A stretch of DNA of 64,000 bases from Bordetella parapertussis (GCA_945861305.1 CAMATW010000008.1:1-64000), one strand, 5' to 3'; shown: positions 31,965-43,178, counted from the first letter of the stretch. The notes: generated from the sequence alone by a model not told the origin. Made by a program: numbers and translations.

Positions 31965-34292
31965 TTAGCCTGCCTCAGCTTCTTCGGGTTCAGCAGGCTC
32001 GGACTTGGAAGCTCTGGATTCTTTCTTAGGCAAGGGATGGATATCGAGCAACACCTCTTCCTTGTCGTCGATATCAACCGTCAAACGACCACCATCAGTC
32101 AGTCGACCAAACAACAACTCGTCAGCCAAAGCACGGCGAATCATGTCCTGGATCAAACGTTGCATGGGACGCGCACCCATCAGCGGATCAAAACCTTTTT
32201 TGGCCAAGAATTTGCGCAAAACATCCGTGAAAGTGACGTCAACCTTTTTCTCGGCCAACTGGGTTTCAAGTTGCAGCAAAAATTTGTCGACCACACGCAT
32301 GATGACGATTTCATCAAGGGCCTTGAAACTGACGGTGGCGTCCAAGCGATTGCGGAACTCGGGTGTAAACAAGCGCTTGATGTCAGCCAACTCGTCGCCC
32401 GCTTCGCGAGCGTTGGTAAAGCCAATAGTGGACTTATTCATGGTTTCTGCACCCGCATTGGTCGTCATGATGACGATGACATTACGGAAATCAGCTTTAC
32501 GGCCATTGTTGTCTGTCAATGTGCCATGGTCCATGACCTGAAGCAACACATTGAAGATATCCGGATGGGCTTTTTCAATTTCATCAAGCAACAGCACAGA
32601 ATGGGGCTTCTTGGTCACAGCTTCGGTCAGCAAGCCACCTTGGTCAAAGCCCACATAGCCAGGAGGTGCGCCAATCAGGCGACTCACCGCGTGGCGCTCC
32701 ATGTATTCAGACATGTCAAAGCGAATCAACTCGATGCCCAAAATATAGGCCAACTGCTTTGCAGCTTCGGTCTTGCCTACACCGGTGGGACCACTGAACA
32801 AAAAGGACCCGATAGGTTTGTCGGCTTTGCCCAAGCCAGAACGAGCCATCTTGACTGCTGAGGCCAAGACCTCCAAGGCTTTGTCTTGCCCAAAGACCAC
32901 GCTTTTCAAATCCCGCTCTAAAGTTTGCAGCTTGCCGCGGTCATCGTTTGAAACACTGGCAGGCGGAATACGTGCGATTTTGGCGACGATGTCCTCAATT
33001 TCGGTCTTGCTGATGGTCTTTTTACGTTTAGATACAGGCAATATACGCTGTGCAGCGCCTGCTTCGTCAATCACATCGATGGCTTTATCGGGCAAATGGC
33101 GGTCATTGATGTACTTGGCGCTCAACTCTGCTGCCGCTTGCAACGCCGCTAATGCGTACTTGACGCTGTGGTGCTCTTCGAAGCGCGACTTCAGTCCTTT
33201 AAGAATGTCAACAGTTTGCTCGACTGTGGGTTCGACCACATCGATTTTTTGAAAGCGACGAGAAAGCGCTGCGTCTTTTTCAAAAATACCGCGGTATTCT
33301 GTGAAAGTGGTGGCGCCTATGCACTTGAGCTGCCCTGAACTTAGAGCAGGTTTGAGTAAATTGGATGCATCCAAAGTGCCGCCTGAAGCTGCACCAGCAC
33401 CAATCAAGGTGTGAATCTCATCAATGAACAACACCGCATTCGGTTTGTCTTTCAATGACTTTAAAACGCCTTTGAGTCTTTGCTCAAAGTCACCACGGTA
33501 CTTGGTACCGGCAAGCAAAGCGCCCATGTCCAAAGAATAGACCTGAGAGTCGGCCAAAATTTCAGGAACCTCTTTTTGCGTGATGCGCCAAGCCAAGCCC
33601 TCGGCAATGGCGGTCTTTCCTACGCCCGCCTCGCCAACCAACAAAGGGTTGTTTTTGCGCCGACGGCACAGAATTTGAATCACCCGCTCAACCTCGTACT
33701 CGCGACCGATCAAGGGGTCAATCTTTCCGTCCTTGGCCAATTGGTTGAGGTTTTGGGTAAATTGCTCCAATGGTGAAGCTTTTTCAGACTTTTCAGTCGA
33801 CTCCTCATTTTCTGAAGGCGAAGAATCCGCACTTTTGGTGGGTTCTTGAGGGTCGTTTTTCTTGATGCCGTGGGCAATGAAATTGACCACATCCAAGCGC
33901 GTGACGCCTTGTTGGTGAAGGTAATACACCGCATGGGAGTCTTTCTCCCCAAAGATGGCCACCAACACATTGGCGCCAGTGACTTCTTTTTTGCCATTGC
34001 CAGTGGACTGAACGTGCATGATGGCGCGTTGGATAACGCGCTGAAAGCCTAATGTAGGTTGGGTGTCAACCTCGTCGGTTCCGGCCACTTGTGGGGTATT
34101 GTCTTTGATGAAGTTGGAAAGCGATTTGCGCAAGTCATCGATGTTGGCTGAACAGGCTCTAAGTACTTCAGCGGCACTAGGGTTGTCTAGCAAGGCTAAA
34201 AGCAGGTGCTCGACTGTAATGAATTCATGCCTTTGTTGCCTAGCCTCTACAAAGGCCATGTGTAAGCTGACTTCAAGTTCTTGGGCAATCAT
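31965..34292 (-). CDS. clpA: ATP-dependent Clp protease ATP-binding subunit ClpA
   Basis: AAA+ unfoldase that feeds proteins, including N-end-rule substrates brought by ClpS, to ClpP. The start at 34292 gives [35 protein letters not shown] with AGAAGGA upstream; the longer frame upstream is not coding-like. The 775-residue product has the N-domain (1-145), an acidic/Ser linker, ATPase 1 (Walker [10 protein letters not shown]), ATPase 2 (GPTGVGKTE) and the STIGFTN loop whose IGF is the ClpP-docking motif. There is no middle coiled-coil domain, which excludes ClpB and ClpC. clpS lies 58 nt upstream; clpP is not in the window. Confidence 0.96.
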   Translation of the reverse strand: MIAQELEVSLHMAFVEARQQRHEFITVEHLLLALLDNPSAAEVLRACSANIDDLRKSLSNFIKDNTPQVAGTDEVDTQPTLGFQRVIQRAIMHVQSTGNGKKEVTGANVLVAIFGEKDSHAVYYLHQQGVTRLDVVNFIAHGIKKNDPQEPTKSADSSPSENEESTEKSEKASPLEQFTQNLNQLAKDGKIDPLIGREYEVERVIQILCRRRKNNPLLVGEAGVGKTAIAEGLAWRITQKEVPEILADSQVYSLDMGALLAGTKYRGDFEQRLKGVLKSLKDKPNAVLFIDEIHTLIGAGAASGGTLDASNLLKPALSSGQLKCIGATTFTEYRGIFEKDAALSRRFQKIDVVEPTVEQTVDILKGLKSRFEEHHSVKYALAALQAAAELSAKYINDRHLPDKAIDVIDEAGAAQRILPVSKRKKTISKTEIEDIVAKIARIPPASVSNDDRGKLQTLERDLKSVVFGQDKALEVLASAVKMARSGLGKADKPIGSFLFSGPTGVGKTEAAKQLAYILGIELIRFDMSEYMERHAVSRLIGAPPGYVGFDQGGLLTEAVTKKPHSVLLLDEIEKAHPDIFNVLLQVMDHGTLTDNNGRKADFRNVIVIMTTNAGAETMNKSTIGFTNAREAGDELADIKRLFTPEFRNRLDATVSFKALDEIVIMRVVDKFLLQLETQLAEKKVDVTFTDVLRKFLAKKGFDPLMGARPMQRLIQDMIRRALADELLFGRLTDGGRLTVDIDDKEEVLLDIHPLPKKESRASKSEPAEPEEAEAG

Positions 34293-34350
34293 GAAAATTC
34301 CTTCTGGCGATCTTTGTGTAAGTTCAACTGTATATGGAAACGATGGGACA

Positions 34351-34704
34351 TTATTCAATGGGTTCGAGCAAAGCTTGTAGGGGGTGTCCAGCCTGATGGG
34401 CAGCGTCTTGGACTTGATCGACTTTGCTGGCGGCAACGTCCTTGGTGTAAACCCCACAAATCCCTTTTCCATCCAAGTGGATCTTGAGCATAATTTGTGT
34501 GGCCGCCTCACGGTCTTTGCCAAAAAACTCCTGCAATACCCTGACAACAAACTCCATGGGCGTGAAATCGTCATTGAGCATGACCACTTGGTACATCTGA
34601 GGCGGTTGGGTGCGTTGGGTGCGTCGCTCTAGAACGACTGAATCAGAGTCGCCTGTTTGTGGGGGTGGGATGACAGGCTTTGATGGGGCAGTTGGCATAC
34701 TCAT
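34351..34704 (-). CDS. clpS: ClpA adaptor protein ClpS
   Basis: Binds destabilising N-terminal residues and hands the substrate to ClpA. It has 117 residues. A flexible Pro-rich N-terminus is followed by the ClpS fold with [25 protein letters not shown] (substrate pocket around NDD and the following Met) and [24 protein letters not shown]. The start used gives MSMPTAPSK; a second ATG two codons later would also work. It heads the long minus-strand run and is divergent from cspD, the same arrangement as in E. coli. Confidence 0.96.
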   Translation of the reverse strand: MSMPTAPSKPVIPPPQTGDSDSVVLERRTQRTQPPQMYQVVMLNDDFTPMEFVVRVLQEFFGKDREAATQIMLKIHLDGKGICGVYTKDVAASKVDQVQDAAHQAGHPLQALLEPIE

Positions 34705-34760
34705 ATTCTATCGATGACGTCTAGCGCACTCAAAAAACTGAAACAATCTCCGGAAATCCA

Positions 34761-34780
34761 TTTTAAATAATTATTTAAAA
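34761..34780. promoter_or_regulatory. Perfect 20-bp AT-only palindrome between clpS and cspD
   Basis: TTTTAAATAATTATTTAAAA is its own reverse complement over all 20 bases. It lies in the 156-nt AT-rich gap between the divergent clpS and cspD starts, 56 nt from the clpS start and 80 nt from the cspD start. It could be an operator or an UP/IHF-like site; no known consensus is matched, so the role is inference. Confidence 0.55.
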
Positions 34781-34860
34781 TTACTTTACAAAAAATAAAA
34801 ACTATATTCTACTTTTTAAGTATTCATTTATGAAAATTTCAATCCGTGAAGGGGTCGGCC

Positions 34861-35160
34861 ATGGCGTTTGGCATTGTGAAATGGTTTAACAACCATAAAG
34901 GGTTTGGGTTTATCGAGTCGTCTGAAATCGGACAAGACGTATTCGCACATTTCAGCCAAGTTGACATGGAAGGTTTTAAAACGCTCCAGCAAGGTGCCAG
35001 TGTCATGTACGAACCCATACAAGGACCTCGCGGATGGATGGCAAAAAATATCAAGGTCATTAGCGTACCGGCAAGCCCCGGCAAGGCAGCAGAACTTCAG
35101 GTCAGCACGCGCACCTCGCGACTAAGAACCCCTCAATTCAGAGCCAACCTGATAGGTTAA
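34861..35160 (+). CDS. cspD: CspD-like cold-shock domain protein
   Basis: A 99-residue protein with one cold-shock domain (1-68): IVKWFNNHKGFGFI (RNP1) and DVFAHFSQVDMEGFKTL (RNP2). The DVFAHFS and MEGFKTL words match E. coli CspD (DIFAHYS, MDGYRTL) more than CspA (DVFVHFSAI), and the divergent position next to clpS-clpA is the same as in E. coli. CspD inhibits replication in stationary phase and binds single-stranded nucleic acid. A basic C-terminal tail of about 30 residues (STRTSRLRTPQFRANL) is extra. The ATG at 34861 follows GAAGGGG; an in-frame GTG at 34846 is less likely. The long AT-rich upstream region may be a regulated leader. Confidence 0.87.
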   Translation: MAFGIVKWFNNHKGFGFIESSEIGQDVFAHFSQVDMEGFKTLQQGASVMYEPIQGPRGWMAKNIKVISVPASPGKAAELQVSTRTSRLRTPQFRANLIG

Positions 35161-35186
35161 AACTGCTGATGGAGGAGCCTTGTGGT

Positions 35187-36440
35187 TTACATGTGTTCGA
35201 TCATGACCTGACCAAACCCAGAACAACTGACTTGGGTTGCGCCTTCCATCAAACGCGCAAAATCATAGGTCACTTTCTTGCTGAGAATGGATTTTTCCAT
35301 AGAGGAAATGATGAGGTCGGCAGCTTCAAACCAACCCATGTGGCGCAGCATCATTTCTGCAGACAAAATTTCCGAGCCAGGGTTCACGTAATCTTTGCCA
35401 GCGTATTTGGGAGCCGTGCCATGGGTTGCCTCAAAGCAAGCCACAGAGTCTGACAAATTAGCCCCTGGCGCGATGCCAATACCTCCAACTTGCGCAGCCA
35501 AGGCGTCGGAGATGTAGTCGCCGTTCAGGTTCAAGGTGGCAATCACACTGTACTCTGCTGGACGCAGCAAAATTTGCTGCAAAAAGGCGTCAGCAATGCT
35601 GTCTTTCACTATGATTTCTTTGCCCGTTTTGGGGTTGTTAAATTTGCACCAAGGTCCGCCATCGATGAGTTGCGCTCCGAACTCCTTTTGGGCCAAGCCA
35701 TAAGCCCAGTCACGGAAACCTCCTTCGGTGTACTTCATGATGTTGCCTTTGTGGACGATGGTCACATTGGGCTTGTCGTTATCGATGGCGTATTGGATGG
35801 CTTTGCGTACCAAACGCTCGGTACCTTCACGCGAAACGGGCTTGATGCCGATACCTGAGGTGTTGGGGAAACGAATTTTCGTGACGCCCATTTCTTCGAT
35901 CAAAAACTTAATGAGCTTTTTCGCCTTATCGCTCTCGGCTTCGTATTCAATACCGGCGTATATGTCCTCTGAGTTTTCACGGAAGATCACCATATGGGTC
36001 TTCTCTGGTTCCTTCAAAGGGGATGGCACGCCCTTGAAGTACTGCACAGGGCGCAAACACACATACAAATCGAGTTCTTGGCGCAAAGCTACATTGAGAG
36101 AGCGAATGCCACCGCCCACGGGTGTGGTGAGTGGTCCTTTGATGGACACGACATACTCTCTCAAGACAGCCAAAGTTTCTTCGGGCAACCATACATCTGG
36201 GCCGTAAATTTGGGTGGATTTCTCACCGGCATAAACCTCCATCCAGTGGATTTGTCGCTTACCACCATAGGCCTTGGACACGGCGGCGTCAACCACTTTG
36301 AGCATGACAGGGGTGATATCGAGTCCGGTACCGTCACCCTCAATATAGGGAATGATGGGCTGCAGTGGTACTGTCAAAGACATGTCTTTGTTGACGATAA
36401 TTTTTTCGCCCTGGGCGGGCACCTTAATATGCTGATACAA
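35187..36440 (-). CDS. icd: NADP-dependent isocitrate dehydrogenase
   Basis: TCA-cycle enzyme converting isocitrate to 2-oxoglutarate. It has 417 residues, a homodimeric E. coli-type enzyme. It has [16 protein letters not shown], the phosphorylatable-serine region [15 protein letters not shown], the isocitrate loop and [39 protein letters not shown] (metal Asp), and [13 protein letters not shown] with the NADP-specificity lysine and following residues. The start is TTG at 36440, giving [14 protein letters not shown] as in related Comamonadaceae, with GGAG 8 nt ahead. It is convergent with cspD (26-nt gap) and divergent from the DUF192 gene. Confidence 0.96.
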   Translation of the reverse strand: MYQHIKVPAQGEKIIVNKDMSLTVPLQPIIPYIEGDGTGLDITPVMLKVVDAAVSKAYGGKRQIHWMEVYAGEKSTQIYGPDVWLPEETLAVLREYVVSIKGPLTTPVGGGIRSLNVALRQELDLYVCLRPVQYFKGVPSPLKEPEKTHMVIFRENSEDIYAGIEYEAESDKAKKLIKFLIEEMGVTKIRFPNTSGIGIKPVSREGTERLVRKAIQYAIDNDKPNVTIVHKGNIMKYTEGGFRDWAYGLAQKEFGAQLIDGGPWCKFNNPKTGKEIIVKDSIADAFLQQILLRPAEYSVIATLNLNGDYISDALAAQVGGIGIAPGANLSDSVACFEATHGTAPKYAGKDYVNPGSEILSAEMMLRHMGWFEAADLIISSMEKSILSKKVTYDFARLMEGATQVSCSGFGQVMIEHM

Positions 36441-36529
36441 GAGAATGTCTCCAGAAAGTGAACAACAAGGCGGCTGAGGTGTGCCGCAGGTCGGTGGGTA
36501 AATTTCAAATCATTCTAACCAAGCATCCT

Positions 36530-37018
36530 ATGAACCAGCTTACTGTTTTCCTCCTGCCTCTCCTTAGGACTTTGTTTCAACACACTGTATTCGTCTTTGT
36601 GGCCTTGGCTGCACCGATGCTGGGTTGGGCACAAGAGCCCCAAACTGATTTGCAGCGCATGGTCATTCAGGTGGGAATGTTTCAAATCGATGCACAGATT
36701 GCCCAAACCCCTTTGCAAAGGCAAATCGGCCTGATGTATCGCAAGAACATGCCTGCGCATGAGGGAATGCTGTTTGTATTTGAAGAACCTCAAAAACAAT
36801 GTTTTTGGATGAAAAACACCTTGCTTCCACTGACGGCTGCTTTTGTCGATGATGAGGGCGTGATCGTCAATACGGCTGATATGCAACCGCAAACCACAGA
36901 ATCGCACTGCTCAGACAAACCCGTGCGCTTTGTGTTGGAGATGAACCAAGGATGGTTTGTAAAAAAGAAAATTGGCAAAGGCTACAAACTCAAGTCAGCT
37001 GTGTTTGCCCCAAAGTAG
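36530..37018 (+). CDS. Secreted DUF192 family protein
   Basis: A 162-residue protein of unknown function. The ATG at 36530 gives a signal peptide (MNQLTVFLLPLLRTLFQHTVFVFVALAAPMLGWA-QEP) with cleavage near residue 34. The mature part is the DUF192 fold: QTPLQRQIGLMYRKNMPAHEGMLFVFEE, CFWMKNTLLPLTAAFVDDEGVIV, and a final LEMNQGWFVKKKIGKG. DUF192 proteins are small periplasmic or extracellular beta-barrel-like proteins without an assigned reaction. A longer frame beginning 72 nt upstream would hide the signal, so it is rejected. It is convergent with xseA (11-nt gap). Confidence 0.88.
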   Translation: MNQLTVFLLPLLRTLFQHTVFVFVALAAPMLGWAQEPQTDLQRMVIQVGMFQIDAQIAQTPLQRQIGLMYRKNMPAHEGMLFVFEEPQKQCFWMKNTLLPLTAAFVDDEGVIVNTADMQPQTTESHCSDKPVRFVLEMNQGWFVKKKIGKGYKLKSAVFAPK

Positions 37019-37029
37019 TCTTGCCTGAT

Positions 37030-38304
37030 TCAATCTATATGGGTACCTAAGACCTGCATATCCGCAACGCCATCTGCCATTCGAGCATGAAGCTTTTCCC
37101 CAACTTTCACCTCTTGAACAGAGGCGATAGCTTGGCCCTGCGTGTTCTCCAGCCAAGCGTAGCCCCTTTGCAAGACCAAGGCGGGGTCAAGTGAGCCCAG
37201 CAACAAAGCTGCTCGCGACAAACGCTGACCCATTTGGGCGGGCATATCCTGCACAGCTCGCGTCAGCCTCAGTGCTTGGGGTTCTAAAACCATGACTTGT
37301 CGGTTCAGTACTTGCTGCCCCGCCCGCCCTAAGCGAGAAGAACACTGAGACAAATTGTGCTGCTGTTTGTTAGCCCAAATTGAAGGTCTGGCCAACACAG
37401 ATTGCAACCGATCTAGGCTTTGCGAACGGTTATCAATTGCTTGCGCCAACTCGGCATCCAAAAATGCTTGGATGGCTGCTAAATCTTGCGCCAAGCTTTC
37501 TCTGGGCACTGCACAAAGTTCGGCCGCAGCAGTTGGTGTGGGGGCACGCAAATCGGCACATAAATCGGCGATGGTGACATCTGTTTCATGACCTACCCCA
37601 GAAATCACAGGGACTGGGCTGTTCACAATGGCATGGGCGAGATGCTCATCGTTAAATGCCCATAAATCTTCCATGGAGCCCCCGCCCCTGACAAGCAATA
37701 TCACCTCTACCTCTGGCATTGCCGCCAAGGCCTGCAATGCCTGCACCAGCTGTGGTGGCGCATCAACCCCTTGCACAGGGGAGGGAGAAACCATCACGGG
37801 AATGTGTGGGACACGCCGCTCAAGGGCAGTCACCACATCGTGTAGAGCGGCTGCCGCCAAGGATGTCACCACCCCAATACAGCGGGGATACAAGGGAACA
37901 GCACGTTTACGTTCTTGTGCAAACAAGCCCTGCGCCTCTAGCTTGGCCTTGAGTTGCAAAAAAGCTTCGTGCAACTGCCCAGCACCGGCTGGGCGCAAGG
38001 CTTCAATCACCAACTGCATCTCACCCCTTGGCTCGTAAACAGCGACGCGGGCTTGGGCTTGCACCAGTTGTCCATCACGGGGTAAAAAATTCAATTGCTC
38101 GGCTGTGCGACGAAACAGGGCGCAGCGGATTTGTGCAATGCCATCCTTGAGGTTGAAATAACAATGGCCACTGCTGGCTTTGGTAAACCCAGACAACTCA
38201 CCTTGAACAGATACCATGCTAAAGCGTGCTTTCAAAGATTCGGCAATCGCTTTGTTCAAAGCGCTGACCGTCCAAATATATTGGGCTTGGTTATCGCTGG
38301 ACAT
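37030..38304 (-). CDS. xseA: Exodeoxyribonuclease VII large subunit
   Basis: Nuclease acting on single-stranded DNA in repair, partnered by XseB (not in this window). The start at 38304 gives MSSDNQAQYIWTVSALNKAIAESLKARF; frames further upstream overlap exbB and are rejected. The 424-residue product has an N-terminal OB-fold (about 10-105, VSVQGELSGFTKASSGHCYFNLKD), the catalytic core with GVVTSLAAAALHDV, LVRGGGSMEDLWAFND, ISGVGHETDVTIADLCADLRAPTPTAAAE, and a long helical coiled coil before the C-terminus (QRGYAWLENTQGQAIAS). Confidence 0.95.
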   Translation of the reverse strand: MSSDNQAQYIWTVSALNKAIAESLKARFSMVSVQGELSGFTKASSGHCYFNLKDGIAQIRCALFRRTAEQLNFLPRDGQLVQAQARVAVYEPRGEMQLVIEALRPAGAGQLHEAFLQLKAKLEAQGLFAQERKRAVPLYPRCIGVVTSLAAAALHDVVTALERRVPHIPVMVSPSPVQGVDAPPQLVQALQALAAMPEVEVILLVRGGGSMEDLWAFNDEHLAHAIVNSPVPVISGVGHETDVTIADLCADLRAPTPTAAAELCAVPRESLAQDLAAIQAFLDAELAQAIDNRSQSLDRLQSVLARPSIWANKQQHNLSQCSSRLGRAGQQVLNRQVMVLEPQALRLTRAVQDMPAQMGQRLSRAALLLGSLDPALVLQRGYAWLENTQGQAIASVQEVKVGEKLHARMADGVADMQVLGTHID

Positions 38305-38350
38305 GCTTAAAGCTGGGTAATAATTGAAAGTACATATTGGGGAGACACCT

Positions 38351-38983
38351 TTGTTTGGAATCATACAAGCCGCTGGATGGCCCGTTTGGCCACTTTTGTT
38401 GTGTTCGGTCATCGCTTTGGCATTGATCATCGAGCGCTTGTACAACCTGAGAAGCAGCGTTGTTCTCCCCCCCACACTTTTGGACGATGTGCTGTCCATT
38501 TCACAACGCGGCGTACCTCGGCCCGAATCGATTCAGCATATTCAGTCCACTTCTGCTTTAGGGCAAGTCATCAGCGCAGGTTTGTTTCTACTGCAATCCC
38601 AGCCCTTGTGTTGCAAAGAGGAATTTGTGAGCGAAATGCAAGCCAGTGGACGCCGAGTGGCTGCCAAACTGGAGCGTTATTTGAGTACGCTTGGGTCGAT
38701 TGCTTCGGTTGCGCCTTTGTTGGGTTTGTTTGGTACCGTGGTTGGCATGATTGAGATTTTTGGCTCACAAACACCAGGTGCGGGTAATCCCGCCCAACTG
38801 GCTCATGGCATTTCAGTCGCGCTTTACAACACCGCTTTTGGTCTGGTGATCGCCATTCCCAGTTTGGTGGCTTGGCGTTATCTTCGCGCTAAGGTGGACA
38901 ACTTTGTGGTCGAACTCGAAATCGCTGCAGAACGAATGGTTAATCACTTCTTTTCCCAAAGAACTGCAGTGAGCACGCCATGA
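38351..38983 (+). CDS. exbB: MotA/TolQ/ExbB proton channel family protein
   Basis: Inner-membrane motor subunit that couples proton flow to work across the envelope with ExbD and TonB (or TolR and TolA). I choose the TTG at 38351, preceded by GGGGAG with 6-nt spacing, giving MFGIIQAAGWPVWPLLLCSVIALALIIERL, the common start of this group. It yields 210 residues with three membrane segments: about 11-30, about 108-130 (LGSIASVAPLLGLFGTVVGMIEIF) and about 155-178 (ALYNTAFGLVIAIPSLVAW). It overlaps exbD by 4 nt and is divergent from xseA. TonB is absent nearby, and the pair is fused to lpxK in an operon, which is usual in this family of bacteria. Confidence 0.88.
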   Translation: MFGIIQAAGWPVWPLLLCSVIALALIIERLYNLRSSVVLPPTLLDDVLSISQRGVPRPESIQHIQSTSALGQVISAGLFLLQSQPLCCKEEFVSEMQASGRRVAAKLERYLSTLGSIASVAPLLGLFGTVVGMIEIFGSQTPGAGNPAQLAHGISVALYNTAFGLVIAIPSLVAWRYLRAKVDNFVVELEIAAERMVNHFFSQRTAVSTP

Positions 38984-39411
38984 AGTTTGGTCGCCCGCGC
39001 TCAAGTGAACCGGAAATCAACCTGATTCCGTTCATTGATGTTTTGTTGGTCGTTCTCATCTTTTTAATGCTCTCAACCACCTATGGCCGATTGACCCAAA
39101 TTGACCTGAAACTGCCTACCGCAGACTCTGCCCAGCAGCAAGAAAAACCCAATGAAATCAGGGTTATCGTCAGTAGCGATGGCCGTTACATGATTCAGAA
39201 AAAATCGGTTGACGGTTCTGACATACAAGCCATTGGTCAGGCTTTGGCTTCAGCTGCCAAGGAAACGGCCAACCCCTTGGTGGTGATCAGCGCGGATGCG
39301 CGTGCCAGCCATCAATCGGTGATTCAGGTGCTTGAAGCTGCCCAAACAGCAGGCTTGCAGCAAGTCACCTTTACAGCCCAAAGCCGCTCTCAAGCGACCA
39401 CCCCTCCTTAA
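38980..39411 (+). CDS. exbD: ExbD/TolR family biopolymer transport protein
   Basis: A 143-residue inner-membrane protein with one N-terminal transmembrane helix (about 15-35, IPFIDVLLVVLIFLML) holding the essential proton-binding Asp20, then a periplasmic domain. The sequence EINLIPFIDVLLVVLIF is the ExbD/TolR signature. The start overlaps exbB (ATGA). It could equally serve as TolR, since no tolQR is seen near tolB in this window. Confidence 0.9.
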   Translation: MKFGRPRSSEPEINLIPFIDVLLVVLIFLMLSTTYGRLTQIDLKLPTADSAQQQEKPNEIRVIVSSDGRYMIQKKSVDGSDIQAIGQALASAAKETANPLVVISADARASHQSVIQVLEAAQTAGLQQVTFTAQSRSQATTPP

Positions 39412-39417
39412 GGCGAA

Positions 39418-40431
39418 ATGCCAAGACCCAGCGACATACTGTTGGACGCTTGGCGTAAGTCAGGCATCTTGGCGTGGAGCTTATTCCCCCTGACTTTTCT
39501 GAGCCGAATTTACCTGTGGCTTTACAAAACTACCTATGCGCTAGGTTGGCAGTCCTCGACCCGCCTGCCAGTGCCTGTGCTGGTGGTGGGCAATATGCTG
39601 GTCGGGGGAACAGGCAAAACCCCTGTAGTGATTCACCTTGCGCAGCGACTCAGTCAACTGGGTTGGCAAGTGGGGGTGATTGCACGTGGTCACGGGGGAC
39701 AAGAACAAGGCTGTTCAGAAGTCACAGAGAACAGTTTGGCCTCGCAAACAGGCGATGAAGCTCTTATGCTGAAAAAAAAGCTTGGCTTACCTGTCTTTAT
39801 TTCAAAAAAACGAGCGCAAGCAGCCTTGGCGCTTTTGAAAACATACCCCCAAACCCAGCTCATCATCAGCGACGATGGCCTGCAGCACCGCGCTTTGCAC
39901 CACGATCTTGCTATCTGCGTTTTTGATGACAGGGGTTTAGGCAATGGTTTTTTATTGCCTGCTGGGCCTTTGCGTGAAACATGGCCTCGGCAGTTAAATG
40001 TGGGCGTGACGCAAATAAAGGTCCATACAGGCCGTATCGCATTTGAAGACAGCCTAGCTGCACATCGCCAATTGGCTGGTTTCGCTGTCAATGGACGAGG
40101 GGAGCAACGGGATTTGCGTCTGTGGGCAGGACAAGCCGTCGATGCGTTGGCGGCTATTGCGCAACCTGAGGCATTTTTTTCAGCGCTACAAAGCGCAGGC
40201 TTGACACTTTCGAAAACCCAAGCATTCCCCGACCATGACCCACTGGCCGATTGGCAAGCCAGCGACGGGCACGATGTGCTTTGCACTGAAAAAGACGCTG
40301 TCAAATTGTGGCCGCGTCACCCCCAGGTGTGGGCCGTGCCCTTGCAGTGTGAGCTGCCAGCGGTTTTTTGGGACGAATTGATGCCTCATTTGCAACGACT
40401 ATCATTCAGCCATGGACTCCAAACTGTTTGA
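39418..40431 (+). CDS. lpxK: Tetraacyldisaccharide 4'-kinase LpxK
   Basis: Membrane-associated kinase that adds the 4'-phosphate of lipid A. It has 337 residues. An N-terminal hydrophobic helix (about 17-36) anchors it; the P-loop is [13 protein letters not shown] (57-69), followed by [32 protein letters not shown] and the [20 protein letters not shown] motif that binds Mg-ATP. The start is 6 nt after the exbD stop. Its last 20 nt overlap the next small gene, a coupling typical of lpxK-Trm112-kdsB. Confidence 0.95.
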   Translation: MPRPSDILLDAWRKSGILAWSLFPLTFLSRIYLWLYKTTYALGWQSSTRLPVPVLVVGNMLVGGTGKTPVVIHLAQRLSQLGWQVGVIARGHGGQEQGCSEVTENSLASQTGDEALMLKKKLGLPVFISKKRAQAALALLKTYPQTQLIISDDGLQHRALHHDLAICVFDDRGLGNGFLLPAGPLRETWPRQLNVGVTQIKVHTGRIAFEDSLAAHRQLAGFAVNGRGEQRDLRLWAGQAVDALAAIAQPEAFFSALQSAGLTLSKTQAFPDHDPLADWQASDGHDVLCTEKDAVKLWPRHPQVWAVPLQCELPAVFWDELMPHLQRLSFSHGLQTV

Positions 40432-40594
40432 ACTGCTGGTATGCCCTGTCACCAAGGGCAGCCTTGAATACAACCGCGAAAAGGCTGAACTTGTCTCGCG
40501 TAGCGCTCGCTTGGCCTACCCCATTCGGGACGGTATTCCTGTGATGCTTGAAATGGAAGCTCGGCCCTTGAGTGACGCAGAATTGGAGCTTTGA
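40412..40594 (+). CDS. Trm112/YcaR-like small protein (UPF0434)
   Basis: A 60-residue protein: [27 protein letters not shown], then [13 protein letters not shown], the hallmark of the UPF0434 family between lpxK and kdsB in many proteobacteria. In eukaryotes related Trm112 proteins activate methyltransferases; the bacterial role is not settled. Only one cysteine (Cys11) remains of the possible zinc site. It overlaps lpxK by 20 nt and abuts kdsB. Confidence 0.92.
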   Translation: MDSKLFELLVCPVTKGSLEYNREKAELVSRSARLAYPIRDGIPVMLEMEARPLSDAELEL

Positions 40595-41356
40595 TTGAGC
40601 GGCCTGCCCTTTGTGGTGTTGATTCCAGCGCGTTTGTCCGCGAGTCGATTGCCCAATAAACCGTTGGCTGATTTGGCAGGGGTCCCCATGGTGGTGAGGG
40701 TCGCCCAACGCGCCCTTCTCTCCCAAGCTAATCAAGTGGTGGTGGCCACTGACAGCGCCGAGGTAATACAGGTTTGCGAGCAATTTGGCATAAACGCCGT
40801 CATGACCCGAACCGACCATCCCAGTGGCAGCGACCGTTTGGCAGAAGCGGCCAGCTTGCTGGGCTTGCCAGACGAGGCCATTGTGGTGAACGTCCAAGGC
40901 GACGAGCCCCTGATTGAACCGCACAACATCAATGCCGTGGCACAACTTCTGCATGACCAATCTGCCTGCAGCATGAGCACCTTGGCCGACCCCATTACCC
41001 ATTTGGAGGAGTGGCACAGCCCACATTGCGTCAAAGTGGTGTTGGACGCGCAGTCCCAAGCGATGTACTTTAGCCGAGCCAGCATTCCCCACTTCCGTGG
41101 TGGCTCGCCCGAGCAGCTGCCGCCCTACCCTGTTTACCGCCACGTCGGTTTGTATGCCTATCGCTGCAACTTTTTGAAACTCTACCCAACGCTCACGCCT
41201 GCCCCCGCCGAGCAAGCCGAGGCCTTGGAGCAATTGCGGGTTTTGTGGCATGGGTATCGAATTGCCGTTCATATTTCCCAAGTTCCCAGCGCGGCCGGTG
41301 TAGACACACCCGCCGATTTAGAGCGGGTTCGAGAGTTGCTCAGCAAGCCCAGTTGA
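40595..41356 (+). CDS. kdsB: 3-deoxy-manno-octulosonate cytidylyltransferase KdsB
   Basis: Activates KDO as CMP-KDO for LPS core synthesis. It has 253 residues: VVLIPARLSASRLPNKPLADLAGVPMVVRV (CTP loop), TRTDHPSGSDRLAEA, VVNVQGDEPLIEP (metal Asp), ASIPHFR and YRHVGLYAYRCNFL. The start is TTG at 40595, the codon right after the previous stop, giving MSGLPFVVLIPAR. It supplies the same lipid A-core pathway as lpxK and msbA in this window. Confidence 0.95.
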   Translation: MSGLPFVVLIPARLSASRLPNKPLADLAGVPMVVRVAQRALLSQANQVVVATDSAEVIQVCEQFGINAVMTRTDHPSGSDRLAEAASLLGLPDEAIVVNVQGDEPLIEPHNINAVAQLLHDQSACSMSTLADPITHLEEWHSPHCVKVVLDAQSQAMYFSRASIPHFRGGSPEQLPPYPVYRHVGLYAYRCNFLKLYPTLTPAPAEQAEALEQLRVLWHGYRIAVHISQVPSAAGVDTPADLERVRELLSKPS

Positions 41357-41386
41357 CAGTCCAGCGATAGCTCTGCGTGTTATTCT
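41353..41386 (+). promoter_or_regulatory. Possible promoter for adk
   Basis: TTGACA at 41353-41358 (overlapping the kdsB end) and an extended -10, TGTTATTCT at 41378-41386. The spacing of 22 nt is longer than the usual 16-18, so the extended -10 may work alone. It lies in the 88-nt gap ahead of adk. Confidence 0.3.
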
Positions 41387-41399
41387 TAGTTAACGATAA

Positions 41400-43071
<1,672 letters not shown>

Positions 43072-43090
43072 GGGCTTGTAAAAATTGAAA

Positions 43091-43110
43091 AGCTGGTTAA
43101 AAATACAGTT
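43091..43110. promoter_or_regulatory. LexA box 1 (SOS operator)
   Basis: AGCTGGTTAAAAATACAGTT contains CTG-N10-CAG at 43093-43108, the LexA operator core used by beta- and gammaproteobacteria. It abuts a second box and overlaps a possible -35 (TTGAAA at 43085-43090) only at its edge. Confidence 0.75.
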
Positions 43111-43129
43111 ACTGGATATCTAAACAGTA
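43110..43129. promoter_or_regulatory. LexA box 2 (SOS operator)
   Basis: TACTGGATATCTAAACAGTA is close to the E. coli consensus TACTGTATATATATACAGTA, with CTG-N10-CAG at 43112-43127 and matching TA flanks. It lies 49 nt ahead of the lexA ATG. Two abutting boxes, centres 19 bp apart, recall the double operator of E. coli lexA and point to autoregulation. Confidence 0.88.
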
Positions 43130-43178
43130 TCCAAACGGCACGTACAGCCATTCATTTTGACCTACCTTAGGAGTCGTT

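Noticed and set aside
40406..41281. A 291-codon open frame on the minus strand opposite the Trm112-like gene and kdsB
   Set aside because: The plus strand there encodes two clear families with conserved motifs; the minus frame has His/Gln/Gly-rich composition of a shadow and no recognisable domain.
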